Shown: positions 10,901 to 21,701, counted from the stretch's first letter. The stretch: 64,000 bases of DNA from Trematomus loennbergii (GCA_012861695.1 JAAOOA010000264.1:12501-76500); one strand, 5' to 3'. Numbers and translations: made by a program. Notes: generated by a model from the sequence alone, not told the origin.

Positions 10901-13900
10901 GGAGACCCCGTACATGGAGGAGGACACAGAGATGCTGGGCTGAAGCAGCAGGTCTGTAGACAGGTGAGAGACAGACAGGTGAGAGACAGACAGGTGAGAG
11001 AGAGACAGGTGAGAGACAGACAGGTGAGAGACAGACAGGTGAGAGAGAGACAGGTGAGAGACAGACAGGTGAGAGACAGACAGGTGAGAGAGAGACAGGT
11101 GAGAGACAGACAGGTGAGAGACAGACAGGTGAGAGAGAGACAGGTGAGAGACAGACAGGTGAGAGACAGACAGGTGAGAGACAGACAGGTGAGAGAGAGA
11201 CAGGTGAGAGACAGACAGGTGAGAGACAGACAGGTGAGAGAGAGACAGGTGAGAGAGAGACAGGTGAGAGACAGACAGGTGAGAGAGACAGGTGAGAGAC
11301 AGACAGGTGAGAGACAGACAGGTGAGAGACAGACAGGTGAGAGAGAGACAGGTGAGAGAGAGAGACAGGTGAGAGACAGACAGGTGAGAGACGACAGGTG
11401 AGAGACAGACAGGTGAGAGACAGACAGGAGAGAGACAGACAGGTGAGAGACAGACAGGTGAGAGACAGACAGGTGAGAGACAGACAGGTGAGAGACAGGT
11501 GAGAGACAGACAGGTGAGAGACAGACAGGTGAGAGACAGACAGGTGAGAGAGAGACAGGTGAGAGACAGACAGGTGAGAGACAGACAGGTGAGAGAGAGA
11601 CAGGTGAGAGAGACAGACAGGAGAGAGACAGACAGGTGAGAGACAGGTGAGAGACAGACAGGTGAGAGACAGACAGGTGAAGACAGACAGGTGAGAGAGA
11701 CAGGTGAGAGACAGACAGGTGAGAGACAGACAGGTGAGAGACAGACAGGTGAGAGACAGACAGGTGAGAGACAGACAGGTGAGAGACAGGTGAGAGACAG
11801 ACAGGTGAGAGACAGACAGGTGAGAGACAGACAGGTGACAGACAGACAGGTAGAGACAGACAGGTGAGAGAGACAGGTGAGAGACAGACAGGTAGAGACA
11901 GACAGGTGAGAGAGAGACAGGTGACAGACAGACAGGTGAGAGACAGACAGGTGAGAGAGAGACAGGTGAGAGACAGACAGGTGAGAGACAGACAGGTGAG
12001 AGACAGACAGGTGAGAGACAGGTGAGAGACAGACAGGTGAGAGAGACAGACAGGTGAGAGACAGACAGGTGAGAGACAGACAGGTGAGAGACAGGTGGGA
12101 GACAGACAGGTGAGAGACAGACAGGTGAGAGACAGACAGGTGAGAGAGAGACAGGTGAGAGAGAGACAGGGAGAGACAGACAGGTGACAGACAGACAGAC
12201 AGACAGACAGGTGAGAGACAGACAGGTGAGAGAGAGACAGGTGAGAGACAGACAGGTGAGAGACAGACAGGTGAGAGACAGACAGGTGAGAGACAGACAG
12301 GTGAGAGACAGACAGGTGAGAGAGAGACAGGTGAGAGACAGGGAGAGAGAGACAGGTGAGGACAGACAGACAGACAGGTGAGAGACAGACAGGTGAGAGA
12401 CAGACAGACAGACAGAAGACAGACAGACAGACAGGTGAGAGACAGACAGGCTGCTGCATTACTGTGATGATGGGACTGATGGGCTTACCTGAGCAGGTGA
12501 GATTCAGGATGGAAGGAGAGGAAAGTGATATGCACACTCCCTCAGAGCAGATCCAGAATGAAGACAGAAAGGATGATCCACCACACATCTCCCTGAGGAC
12601 TCCTCTCTCTCCTACAGAAACAGCAGAGCCACAGCCGAGATCTCTGCAGGCGACTGCTGCTATCTCCAGGTTCCAGTCCTCACTAAAACCACCACTGGTC
12701 TCCATTCTCCCTCACCTCTCAGCTCCAGGTCTCCCTCACAGCGACTGGACCCTCCCTCCAGCCTGACAGGCTCTGAACAGAAACAGGAGAGTGATCAGTA
12801 AAAGAAGAGAGTTCACAGAGAGGGGAAGCCCCGCCCCTTCCTGTGGACCAACATGAGACCTGATTACAGAAACACATGGATGCTCAGCGGAGAGAGAGCA
12901 GTCCTTTCTGGTCCTGTTTGAAGTGTTCCATGTTCAACACAGTCTGAGTCTCTGAAAGAGGATCCTTAACACGGCCAGACCTCAGATGTGGAACTCATGG
13001 AACAATTCAAACGCTATAAACTGTTCGTCTCTCGCCGCCGTACGTTTCCTCAGAAATAAGTTCCCATGGGGACACAGGAAGGGGCGGGGCTTCCCCTCTC
13101 TGTCAGAACAGAATGAACCAATCACAGCTCCTCTCTACCTGAGCAGGTGAGGCTAACAGCTGTGCCAGGTGAGCAGGTGTTTCTCTCTGAGGCTGAGCTA
13201 CAGTCCAGGAGAGCAGACTCATGGCCTCCACACTGGAACTCTTTGGTCCCCATTGGAGCCTCCCCTTCTCCATAGAGCGCCCCCTGGAGGACTGAAGGAG
13301 CCCCACAGCCCAGCTGCCTGCAGACCACCTGAGCATCCTGCTGGTCAAAGTCAGTCTCACACACTGAGGACCAGGACGGGTTAGACGGGTCAGAGTTCAC
13401 CTCCAGTCTGCCTGAGCACAGACCAGTCCCCCCCAGCAGCCTGACAGAGTCTGCAGAGGACAGAAGGTCAAACAGAGGTCAAAGACACACCATCAAAGAG
13501 ATGAAACTATATTTCAGATTCAAACTGGACTCAGTTCCAACATGAGTTGATGATGAACAACAGAACACATGTTGATAAGAACACAGACTGCAGGTACCCT
13601 CACATCTACATCTGATACCCTCTAGCAAGTGGTCTCCATTAGTGAACCCTTCCCCTGTGTCTTCAACAACATCCTCCTCTGCAGACCCTCCTGCTGTGAG
13701 GACGATGGCTCTGGCCTCTAGACGGCCCCTGCTGTGAGGACGATGGCTTCTGGCCTCTAGACGGCCCCTGCTGTGAGGACGATGGCTCTGGCCTCTAGAC
13801 GGCCCCTGCTGTGAGGACGATGGTTCTGGCCTCTAGACGGCCCCTGCTGTGAGGACGATGGTTCTGGCCTCTAGACGGCCCCTGCTGTGAGGACGATGGT

Positions 13901-16900
13901 TCTGGCCTCTAGACGGCCCCTGCTGTGAGGACGATGGCTCTGGCCTCTAGACGGCCCCTGCTGTGAGGACGATGGTTCTGGCCTCTAGACGGCCCTGCTG
14001 TGAGGACGATGGCTCTGGCCTCTAGACGGCCCCTGCTGTGAGGACGATGGTTCTGGCCTCTAGACGGCCCCTGCTGTGAGGACGATGGCTCTGGCCTCTA
14101 GACGGCCCCTGCTGTGAGGACGATGGCTCTGGCCTCTAGACGGCCCCTGCTGTGAGGACGATGGCTCTGGCCTCTAGACGGCCCTGCTGTGAGGACGATG
14201 GCTCTGGCCTCTAGACGGCCCCTGCTGTGAGGACGATGGCTCTGGCCTCTCCCCTCTCACTCTTTTGAAAACTCTGAACATGGATTCTTGTGACTCTGTA
14301 AATGAGTGCTATATTTTCCTTCTTCCTCTGCGGGGTCTGTGGGACGTCCTACGTTGTGTTTGCGCCGCGCTGCGACTATGTGAGCTCGGTCCAATCACAA
14401 CAGGCCATTTCACGTTGGCCTGTAGTGATTCATTCGTACACTGTTCATCATTTGTTATTTGGTTTGTGTATTTTTTAATTAAAAACAAGAAAATGAAACA
14501 ATAAATGAAAATGTCATCGATGATGTCACTGATGATGTCACTGATGATGTCACTGATGGGCTTACCTGAGCAGCTGAGATTCCGGATGTGTTTAGAGGAA
14601 TGTGATTCTGCACACTCCCTCAGAGCAGATCTAGACTGAGCACAGCCAGAGTCGATCCCCCACACAGGTCTCTCTGAGGACTCCTCTCTCTTTCCCACAG
14701 AAACAGCAGAGCCACAGTTGAGCTCTCCGCAGGCGGCTCCTGCATCCTTCAGGGTCCAGAGAGAGAGACCCCCCACTGGTCTCCATTCTCCTGATGTTCC
14801 ACCTCCAGGTCTCCTGCACAGCGACTCTCTCTCCCACCAGCCTAACACCAGGCTCTGAAGAGAAACAGAGAGTCATGTCCTTCATTGATATTAGCATGTT
14901 TTAATAATTAATCATTTATACTATTAATACTTCCGAGTGATAATCAGATCATTAACTCCAGCTCTCTATAAACCAGTGGTGGGAAGTAATAAAGTACATA
15001 TACTCAAGTACTGTAAGTACAGGTTTGAATTACTTTACTGTCATCTTTGAACACGGGAAACACACTGAAATGATCTCATCATGTCTCTAATGCTTTGGAC
15101 AAGGTTCAACACTGGCTGAACAACATTTGCTTACAGTTAAATGCAAAACAAACAGTATGCATGATGTTCAGTAAACGACCAGTCAAAATGGAAGGATCCA
15201 ACGTGTTTTAAACGGAGCAGAATTAGAACTAGTCCCCCATTGGAGTCATACTGGACTCGAACTTCACTTTTAAGAAACATATCAAGAAAGTATCAAATAC
15301 CGTTAAATTCAACTTGCAACCTTTTAAACAAATGAGACCTTTATTAACTGTCAGTGCTGCAAAGTCATCCCTCCACTGTATGATTCTATCCCACATTGAA
15401 TACTGTTTCACAAACTGGTCATTTGCTTGTGCCTCAAACCTGAAACCCATAGAACAGCTGTGAGAGAGAGCTATCAAGGTGTTTGACAGAAAGCCTCATT
15501 CATACCACCACTGTACCATCCTGGAGAAACACCAGTTCTTGAGTTTTGACCATTTGAAGTCTTTTAAAAGTATGTGTTTTATTTATAAATGTTTACATGG
15601 AGTGCCCCCCCCCCCCCCGAACGCGGGTATCTCGAGCCGGTTTCTCAAACTTACCTACCCCACCTTTAAGCATTATTTGATCCTAATACTTTGACCAGAG
15701 TACATTTCAAAACCAGACTTGTTCTTGAAACAGTATTTCTACACTGTGGTATCACTTCTTTTAATCAAGTATAACCTCTCCCCCACATCTATAAACTAAT
15801 AGGACCTGAAACATGAAACATGTGGTTAAAGGTGGGGTAGGTAAGTTTGAGAAACCGGCTCGAGATACACTTTTTGTTATATTCCATGGAATGCTCTTAA
15901 CATCCCGATAGCAATGAATATCTGAAGTGCTTTGACAAAAAATCCATTAAAAAATATCATCTGTGGAAGCTGTAGTACTGTAAAAAGCACGACCAATCAT
16001 CTGAGCCGGCCTGGCTAAAATAACTGGATGGCCTACTGCCTGTCAGCCTTCCATCTGTGCACAAACTTATCTCGTGCCCTCATTGGTCATGTGCGCGTTC
16101 GTGTGTGTTGGAGGAGGGGCTCTGTAAGGAAGGCTTACTAATCAAATTATTAATAGTCATGTTAAAAATTATATATTTGTATTATTATTCATTTATTCTG
16201 ATAGAAAATTCATTATATTTTTGAGCTAGTGCACGTACTTTACTGTAATGCAACCTATTCATGAATAATGTGATTAATATTAATGATGATTATTATGTGT
16301 AAGTAACCAGATTTCTCACAGGAGAACCCCAACATGGTTGTAACATGTGATGATCTGATGGAGAACCCCAACATGGTTGTAACATGTGAGATCTAATGGA
16401 GAACCCCAACATGGTTGTAACATGTGATGATGATGGAGAACCCCAACATGGTTGTAACATGTGATGATCTGATGGAGAACCCCAACATGGTTGTAACATG
16501 TGATGATCTGATGGAGAACCCCAACATGTTGTAACATGTGATGATCTGATGGAGAACCCAACATGGTTGTAACATGTGATGATCTGATGGAGAACCCCAA
16601 CATGGTTGTAACATGTGATGATCTGATGGAGAACCCCAACATGGTTGTAACATGTGATGATCTGATGGAGAACCCCAACATGGTTGTAACATGTGATGAT
16701 CTGATGGAGAACCCCAACATGGTTGTAACATGTGATGATCTGATGGAGAACCCAACATGGTTGTAACATGTGATGATCTGATGGAGAACCCCAACATGGT
16801 TGTAACATGTGATGATCTGATGGAGAACCCCAACATGGTTGTAACATGTGATGATCTGATGGAGAACCCCAACATGGTTGTAACATGTGATGATCTAATG

Positions 16901-18280
16901 GAGAACCCCAACATGGTTGTAACATGTGATGATCTGATGGAGAACCCCAACATGGTTGTAACATGTGATGATCTGATGGAGAACCCCAACATGGCTGTAA
17001 CATGTGATGATCTAATGGAGAACCCCAACATGGTTGTAACATGTGATGATCTAATGGAGAACCCCAACATGGTTGTAACATGTGATGATCTAATGGAGAA
17101 CCCCAACATGGTTGTAACATGTGATGATCTGATGGAGAACCCCAACATGGCTGTAACATGTGATGATCTTGGAGAACCCCAACATGGCTGTAACATGTGA
17201 TGATCTAATGGAGAACCCCAACATGGTTGTAACATGTGATATGATGGAGAACCCCAACATGGCTGTAACATGTGATGATCTGATGGAGAACCCCAACATG
17301 GTTGTAACATGTGATGATCTGATGGAGAACCCCAACATGGCTGTAACATGTGATGATCTAATGGAGAACCCCAACATGGCTGTAACATGTGATGATCTAA
17401 TGGAGAACCCCAACATGGTTGTAACATGTGATGATCTGATGGAGAACCCCAACATGGCTGTAACATGTGATGATCTGATGGGAACCCCAACATGGTTGTA
17501 ACATGTGATGATCTGATGGAGAACCCCAACATGGCTGTAACATGTGATGATCTGATGGAGAACCCCAACATGGTTGTAACATGTGATGATCTGATGGAGA
17601 ACCCCAACATGGTTGTAACATGTGATGATCTGATGGAGAACCCCAACATGGTTGTAAGATGTAATGATCTGATGGAGAACCCAACATGGTTGTAACATGT
17701 GATGATCTGATGGAGAACCCCAACATGGCTGTAACATGTGATGATCTAATGGAGAACCCCAACATGGTTGTAACATGTGATGATCTGATGGAGAACCCCA
17801 ACATGGTTGTAACATGTGATGATCTGATGGAGAACCCCAACATGGTTGTAACATGTGATGATCTGATGGAGAACCCCAACATGGCTGTAACATGTGATGA
17901 TCTGATGGAGAACCCCAACATGGCTGTAACATGTGATGATCTGATGGAGAACCCCAACATGGTTGTAACATGTGATGATCTGATGGAGAACCCCAACATG
18001 GCTGTAACATGTGATGATCTGATGGTATTTATAAAGTATAATCATGAAAAGTGGTGGTGATGAAAAGGTGATGATGGTTTGTTGTTGACCTTTGAAGTAT
18101 ATCCTGGTTTCCATGGTAACATGATACATGATGAAACTAGGATCAGTTAGCGGGAAGTCTTTAAACTACATCATGTTTTATGATAAAGGTTGTTTACAGA
18201 CTGTAATCACTTAAAGAGTAACAGGGTGAATACACTGAGCACTTTACCTGTTGAGTTGTGTTCTCCTTCAGCCTGGAGTC
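7755..18280 (-). CDS. SRCR-Ig transmembrane receptor gene, copy 1 (gene span)
   Basis: Minus-strand gene assembled from exons listed separately: a 33-nt exon, three group-B-like SRCR exons, two near-identical Ig exons, a transmembrane exon and a short tail exon with a stop. The SRCR and Ig exons start after two codon bases and end with one, so they are phase-1 modules. The architecture resembles teleost DMBT1-like or M130-like scavenger receptors, which bind microbial or polyanionic ligands at the cell surface; ligand here is unknown. A matching signal-peptide exon is at 33119-33161. SRCR-A, SRCR-C and the upstream Ig exon carry net one- or two-base deletions, so this is either a pseudogene or a functional gene with sequencing errors. 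I do not assign a symbol because DMBT1, CD163 and WC1 families share these domains. Confidence 0.8.
7989..8080 (-). CDS. Receptor copy 1: transmembrane exon
   Basis: Acceptor CCCCTCAG, 92 nt, donor AAG|GTAGGC. It translates as PPPLILRAVVLLMVLLLTLL followed by LASGLYFVCK, a classic single membrane span ending in a juxtamembrane lysine. It enters with two bases (phase 1) and leaves in phase 0, matching the Ig exon upstream and the tail exon downstream. The frame is intact in this copy. Confidence 0.88.
8300..10660 (-). repeat. Amplified exon-end plus 5' splice donor units
   Basis: Interspersed in the intronic array are about 20 copies of the last ~20 bases of the Ig exon fused to its donor and the first intron bases: on the minus strand CACTGTCTCAGGTAAGCTCA. 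The real exon ends are at 9570 and 10638. The others (near 8620, 8700, 8848, 8926, 9285, 9350, 9477, 9977, 10057, 10416, 10546 and elsewhere) are downstream or interleaved copies without the rest of the exon. Confidence 0.88.
9570..9887 (-). CDS. Receptor copy 1: Ig-like domain exon (intact)
   Basis: 318-nt phase-1 exon from acceptor GTCTACAG to donor CTCAG|GTAAGC. It encodes about 106 residues of one Ig domain: LLLQPNISVSSSMYGVSG near the start, the B-strand cysteine in FSISCSIQPQYPGGSF, and the F-strand cysteine in GNYSCVYHLLV. NYTQ, NHS and NFSS are N-glycosylation sequons. No stop or frameshift is present. This is the best preserved of the three Ig exons in the window. Confidence 0.88.
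10638..10953 (-). CDS. Receptor copy 1: duplicated Ig exon with two 1-base deletions
   Basis: Near-identical to the Ig exon at 9570-9887, about 1.07 kb upstream in the gene, with the same acceptor and donor. It is 316 nt. One G is missing in the GGAAGGAGCC stretch and one C in the CACCTGGAAC stretch, so the frame shifts twice. Copy 2 of the locus has only one Ig exon, so this duplication is private to copy 1. Confidence 0.8.
12489..12772 (-). CDS. Receptor copy 1: SRCR-C domain exon
   Basis: Bounded by acceptor CTGTTCAG and donor CTCAG|GTAAGC. Recognisable SRCR pieces include WNLEIAAVACRDLGCGSAVS and the terminal LNLTCSG. The length of 284 nt is two short of a symmetric phase-1 exon and the N-terminal block (SRCEGDLEL-like) lies in another frame, so net deletions are present. 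SRCR domains are disulfide-rich extracellular ligand-binding modules. Confidence 0.75.
13139..13450 (-). CDS. Receptor copy 1: SRCR-B domain exon (intact)
   Basis: 312-nt phase-1 exon with acceptor CCTCTGCAG and donor CTCAG|GTAGAG. It encodes a complete 104-residue SRCR domain from SVRLLGGTGLCSGRLEV through VVCRQLGCGAPS to TAVSLTCSG. Eight cysteines are visible (LCS, SVC, VVC, LGC, FQC, LDC, NTC, LTC), the group-B pattern. Frame is uninterrupted. Its copy-2 counterpart at 60486-60795 has two one-base deletions. Confidence 0.9.
13689..14253. repeat. 38-bp VNTR, about 15 units
   Basis: Units of GGCCCCTGCTGTGAGGACGA plus TGGCTCTGGCCTCTAGAC in the intron between SRCR-B and SRCR-A. The same array in copy 2 (about 61408-62545) has about 30 units, so it has doubled or halved since duplication. 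Confidence 0.95.
14514..14560. repeat. Short GATGATGTCACT array
   Basis: About three units of the 15-bp motif GATGATGTCACTGAT directly beside the SRCR-A donor; copy 2 has five units at 62812-62875. Each contains TGATGTCA, close to a CRE core, but no function can be inferred. Confidence 0.8.
14566..14854 (-). CDS. Receptor copy 1: SRCR-A domain exon (frame-shifted)
   Basis: Acceptor TCTCTTCAG and donor CTCAG|GTAAGC. It starts PGVRLVGERVAVQETW in one frame and continues GEWRPVGGLSLWTLKDAGAA and LNCGSAVSVGKREESSERPV in another, ending LSCSG. The 289-nt length (remainder one) confirms a net single-base error. This is the most 5' SRCR exon in copy 1; copy 2 has another SRCR exon upstream of the equivalent position. 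Confidence 0.78.
15037..15628 (+). mobile_element. LINE reverse-transcriptase 3' fragment
   Basis: Broken plus-strand frames encode WLNNICLQLNAKQTVCMMFS, then SPIGVILDSNFTFKKHIKKV, then SHIEYCFTNWSFACASNLKP and KVFDRKPHSYHHCTILEKH. These are the C-terminal reverse-transcriptase region typical of teleost non-LTR elements. In-frame stops show it is dead. In copy 2 the same position holds about 290 bp of ordinary host DNA (63343-63630), so the LINE replaced host sequence here. Confidence 0.8.
15629..15670 (-). mobile_element. Terminal fragment of a TTAA-type MITE
   Basis: About 40 bp reading on the minus strand TTAAAGGTGGGGTAGGTAAG and then GTTTGAGAAACCGGCTCGAG, abutting TTAA and then resumed duplicated host DNA. 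It is the inverted counterpart of the end at 15826. Confidence 0.75.
15826..16140 (+). mobile_element. TTAA-type MITE, opposite orientation
   Basis: Begins TTAAAGGTGGGGTAGGTAAG at the point where copy 1 stops matching copy 2 (copy 2 reads GTGATTAAGTGG at the equivalent site). The terminus is a near-perfect inverted copy of 15629-15670. The other end is uncertain; I place it near 16140. No coding frame is visible. Confidence 0.55.
16318..18026. repeat. 39-bp minisatellite, about 43 units
   Basis: Units of GAGAACCCCAACATGGTTGT plus AACATGTGATGATCTGATG in the intron between the 33-nt exon and SRCR-A. Variation is GTT/GCT and GATG/AATG with a few one-base losses. Since 39 is a multiple of three, several frames on both strands read open as 13-residue repeats (plus: MVVTCDDLMENPN). 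Position inside an intron and irregular frame breaks argue against a protein. Confidence 0.97.
18248..18280 (-). CDS. Receptor copy 1: 33-nt linker exon
   Basis: Minus-strand mini-exon with acceptor TTTCTCCTCAG and donor ACAG|GTAAAG. It carries two bases, ten codons LQAEGEHNST, and one base, so it is phase 1 on both sides. It joins in frame to the signal-peptide exon at 33119-33161 (RSSG then LQAEGEHNST) and to the SRCR exons. Short linkers like this after the signal peptide occur in fish SRCR receptors. It is too short for gene finders. Confidence 0.65.
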
Positions 18281-18524
18281 CTGAGGAGAAATCAGAAGAT
18301 AAGGTAAACAGAGTTTTCTATCATCTCAGGAACACGTCAGTGAACTCACTCTGGAGTCATTTCACCAGTTTACTAAAGCTGAGAATAACACGTTCATACA
18401 GAGAAGTCACATATTCAGAGTTAAAGCAACAGTTCACTTTAGAGAATATGCTCCTTCAAATGAGTCATGGTGCGCCATCATCACACTGACACATGTTCTA
18501 CAGCAACAAGTACATTAGGAGGAA

Positions 18525-18922
18525 CCAGAGGATGCTGCCAGTTCCCACCGTCTGCTGTCACCTGAACGCCTCACTCCCCTATCACTAACTGCAGACATTA
18601 ACAACTGAAAGAGATGCTGCCAGTTCCCACCGTCTGCTGTCACCTGAACGCCTCACTCCCCTATCACTAACTGCAGACATTAACTAACTGAAAGAGATGC
18701 TGCCAGTTCCCACCGTCTGCTGTCACCTGAACGCCTCACTCCCCTATCCCTAACTGCAGACATTAACAAACTGAAAGAGATGCTGCCAGTTCCCACCGTC
18801 TGCTGTCACCTGAACGCCTCACTCCTCTATCACTAACTGCAGACATTAACTAACTGAAGAGATGCTGCCAGTTCCCACCTTCTGCTGTCACCTGAACGCC
18901 TCACTCCCATCACTAACTGCAT
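18525..18922. repeat. ~83-bp tandem repeat, 5 units
   Basis: Five units beginning GATGCTGCCAGTTCCCACCG and containing CACCTGAACGCCTCACTCCC; the last is shortened. No coding content. Confidence 0.93.
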
Positions 18923-19025
18923 CTAAACAACCTGTAACTGTTTTAATATTACTTGGTATGAAGTTCAATAGCATATTTCTCTACTGGATCCTGAAGGCAG
19001 CATCTTCCTCGTTACCTCCACAAAA

Positions 19026-19168
<143 letters not shown>

Positions 19169-19776
19169 AGTGCGTAAAGTGATAATAATACAAGTTATTT
19201 ATAAGTGACCCCACTTATATACCTAAAAACAGACTGTGTGTACATATGCACGCCACTTATAACTCAGTACCTGTGTGTGTGTGTTTGTGTCTTTGAGAGT
19301 GCATGCATGTGTGTTCATGTGTGTCAGTGTGTTTGTGTGAATGTGTCTATTAGATTGCATGCATGTGTTTTGTGTTGAGAGTGATGTTGTGTGTCTAAGT
19401 GTCTGTGCCTTATTGTTTGTTTGTGTGAGTGCATGTTAGTGAGTTGTTTGTGTATGTGAGTGTGTGTTTATGTCTCTGTGAGTGCATGAGTGTGTATGTT
19501 TGTGTGTAAAGGTGTGAGAATATGTAAGTGTGTCAATGTGTCTGTGTAATAGTGTGTGTGTGTTTCTGTGAGTGCATGCCTGTGTATTTGTGTGTATTTG
19601 TGTTTGTGTGTGAGAGTATTCGTTTGTATGTAAGACAGCATGAATACATGGACCCCACTTATTTCCAAAAACAAGAGGGTGTAAAGGTATGGAAGCCACT
19701 TGTGCCTAAAAGACAGCTGTAGTGTGTGTGTGGTCGCCCCCTACAGGTCAGTAGCTGAACGTCTCCAGTGCAGACA

Positions 19777-20273
19777 TATGAAGGTAGATATGGTGCAAAA
19801 TGCGAGAGCGTGTAAAACCTGATGTGAGTACTTGCAGAAAAAATCTGAGCTTGTGTGCATACATTTACACTTGTATAAATATCCATGTATCTGTGAACCA
19901 CATTTGAAGTCACAGAATACAAAAAAAAGTTTTGTAGCTTGTAGAAAAAAAAATGAACTTAGTGATGAAATGTTCACTTGCAGAAAAATATATTTTTTTA
20001 AAATATATTTTCCATTACAACTGCAACTTGGTTATTACAACCTCTCAAATCAGTCATTACAACTTCACGAATCTGCTCTGTGGCAGTATACATCCACGAA
20101 TCTGCGGCCTTGACTTTTGCTACACTTCTTGCGATGAATGTGTCGCATAAGTAATTTTCACCTGTAGATGTGGGGGAGGGAGGGGGGTTGGAGCGAAGGG
20201 GCGGAGCTATCACAACGACGAGGCTCGGGTCAGTCAGGTCGAACCGGATGACTGCGGGGCTAACGGTCCGTGT
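19777..20273 (+). repeat. Left terminal inverted repeat
   Basis: Matches the reverse complement of 23118-23629 over about 500 bp with small indels. Outer half is AT-rich with motifs such as CACTTGCAGAAAAA; inner half is GC-rich (GGCGGAGCTATCACAACGAC) and could act as promoter for the plus-strand gene. Similarity stops at GGTCCGTGTC. Confidence 0.9.
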
Positions 20274-20332
20274 CTTCATGCTTATCTCGGACTATTGTGA
20301 CTCGCTCTGCGGTTAAAACAGACGGTGCATGA

Positions 20333-21701
20333 ATGCGGTTTTGCGGTAAGTGAAATTCGAGTACTTATTTATGTGTTTATGATTTTAATCAGCTACGTAA
20401 TGAATGTTAAGGCTTGGGTTTGCGTGTAAGTGAGTGGTAGCTACATCTGTGCTAACGATGCTAATCGTAGCCTGCAAGTTAAAACCATAGACTGTATACA
20501 TGAAGGTTAAAACGAAATAGACAAGTGTTAAGCGTTAAGTGGGATAATACTGTAGAACAAACGGCTTCTGTTTGAGGTTGGTAAAATAAGGTCATCCTTG
20601 TAACTTAGAGAGATATTTTATTATGTAGGTAGGAAGTTCAACCTCACAATAAGATGTGTGTATATTACAATTATTAATGTCATATTTCAAGATGATTACT
20701 TAGATATTACAATATGGTTGGTTGAGCTGGAGTTCATTATTGAGCTTACACGTTAACGTCACATCATCTGAAGAACGAACCCAAACCTTGTTGTTTTTAT
20801 TAATTGCATTACCAAATTGGTATCAAATAAACAGTAAGCATTGGTAACACAACTTCCAAAGTTACAGTAAAATAAAAAGGACCCTGACTCGGAATACACA
20901 ATCCAACATGTTCAACAGAAGAGAATAAGTTATATTGTTTGTACACATGGTTCTTTACATATATCTGTTTGTTTAAAGTGTCCAGGTGATGCAGACAGGC
21001 TGGACCAGAGAGTGAGAGACAGAACTGGACTCCTCACAGCAGTGAACTTCAGCACAGGTACAAATACTCTTTTTTCATACTGTACAAAGAATCAAGAAAG
21101 ATATTGGTTTAAATAAATGAAGTATTGACTTTAATACACTGATATACATTCCATTAAACAATACTAAATACTAGATCACCTACACATCAGTGAAGTTGAG
21201 GGTTTTTTCCATGCAAAGGGTTACATTTAGATGTTACAAGCAATATGACTTTGTCAGCTTTCTAATTTAAGTATTGAAGGCAAAGCTATAGTGAGAACTG
21301 CTATTTATCTCTCAATATTGTCTGTAAAAAACGTGGTAAAAGTTATGATTTCAGTGAGACAACAGAGCAAGCTTCTACAGTTGCACTAAGTTTTGATAAC
21401 AGTTAAATATTATTTTGATAATAAAATATATTTCAATGTTGATGAATTCATACTGTTCATTCATAATCTGATTGTCTTTGTAGCTCACTGTTGAAATAAA
21501 ATACATTATATCTACAGCCCCTAAACACAACACACCTCTTTCATAAATAACACACTTGTTCTGCAATAATATGTTTTATGTTTCCTGTAATTTTTGTTAG
21601 GAAAGGACATGCCTGAAAGACACGACTCAACATTCTCCTTCTCTGAGGGTCAAGAAGAACATCCAAGAGGAAAATTAAAAGCTGATGTTATGAGATGTTA
21701 A
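20333..21701 (+). CDS. Hypothetical three-exon small protein (61 aa) inside the element
   Basis: Exons 20333-20345, 20986-21057 and 21601-21701 with introns beginning GTAAGT and GTACAA and ending TGTCCAG and TTTTGTTAG. The spliced frame starts MRFCGDADRLDQRVRDRTGL, includes GKDMPERHDSTFSFSEG and ends KADVMRC before TAA. AATAAA follows at 21870. An overlapping upstream ATG lies four bases earlier, and another short upstream frame starts in the TIR, so translation is uncertain and the transcript could be noncoding. No known domain. The middle exon is 72 nt and phase-1 symmetric. Confidence 0.35.

Larger units (their letters stand above)
8186..12445. repeat. GACAGACAGGTGAGA intronic microsatellite/minisatellite
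   Basis: Dense arrays of GTGAGAGACAGACAG (15 bp) with 13-bp and GACA variants fill the introns around the Ig exons. Because 15 is a multiple of three, both strands read open for hundreds of codons (LTCLS or RDRQV repeats); those frames are artefacts. On the plus strand, opposite to the gene, each unit spells CAGGTGAG. Copy 2 has the same array at 55590-59790. Confidence 0.95.
6993..15825. repeat. Large direct duplication, copy 1 (SRCR-Ig locus)
   Basis: From GTTCTGAAGAGCTGATGTCC onward this block is colinear and nearly identical to 54361-63790, about 47.4 kb away in the same orientation. Similarity starts abruptly at 6993/54361 and ends near 15825, where a TTAA element interrupts copy 1. Differences are single-base indels, repeat copy numbers, one extra Ig exon in copy 1, a LINE plus MITE end at 15037-15670 in copy 1, and a 1.15-kb insertion in copy 2. 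Confidence 0.93.

Noticed and set aside
10549..12705. 718-codon minus-strand open frame rich in CLSLT repeats
   Set aside because: It is the 15-bp intron microsatellite read in frame, fused at its ends to real SRCR and Ig exon fragments. The splice sites, not the long frame, define the gene. The 736-codon frame at 57721-59931 is the same artefact.
16393..17649. 418-codon frame of LGFSIRSSHVTT repeats
   Set aside because: 39-bp minisatellite with unit length divisible by three; comparable frames exist on the other strand and in other phases.
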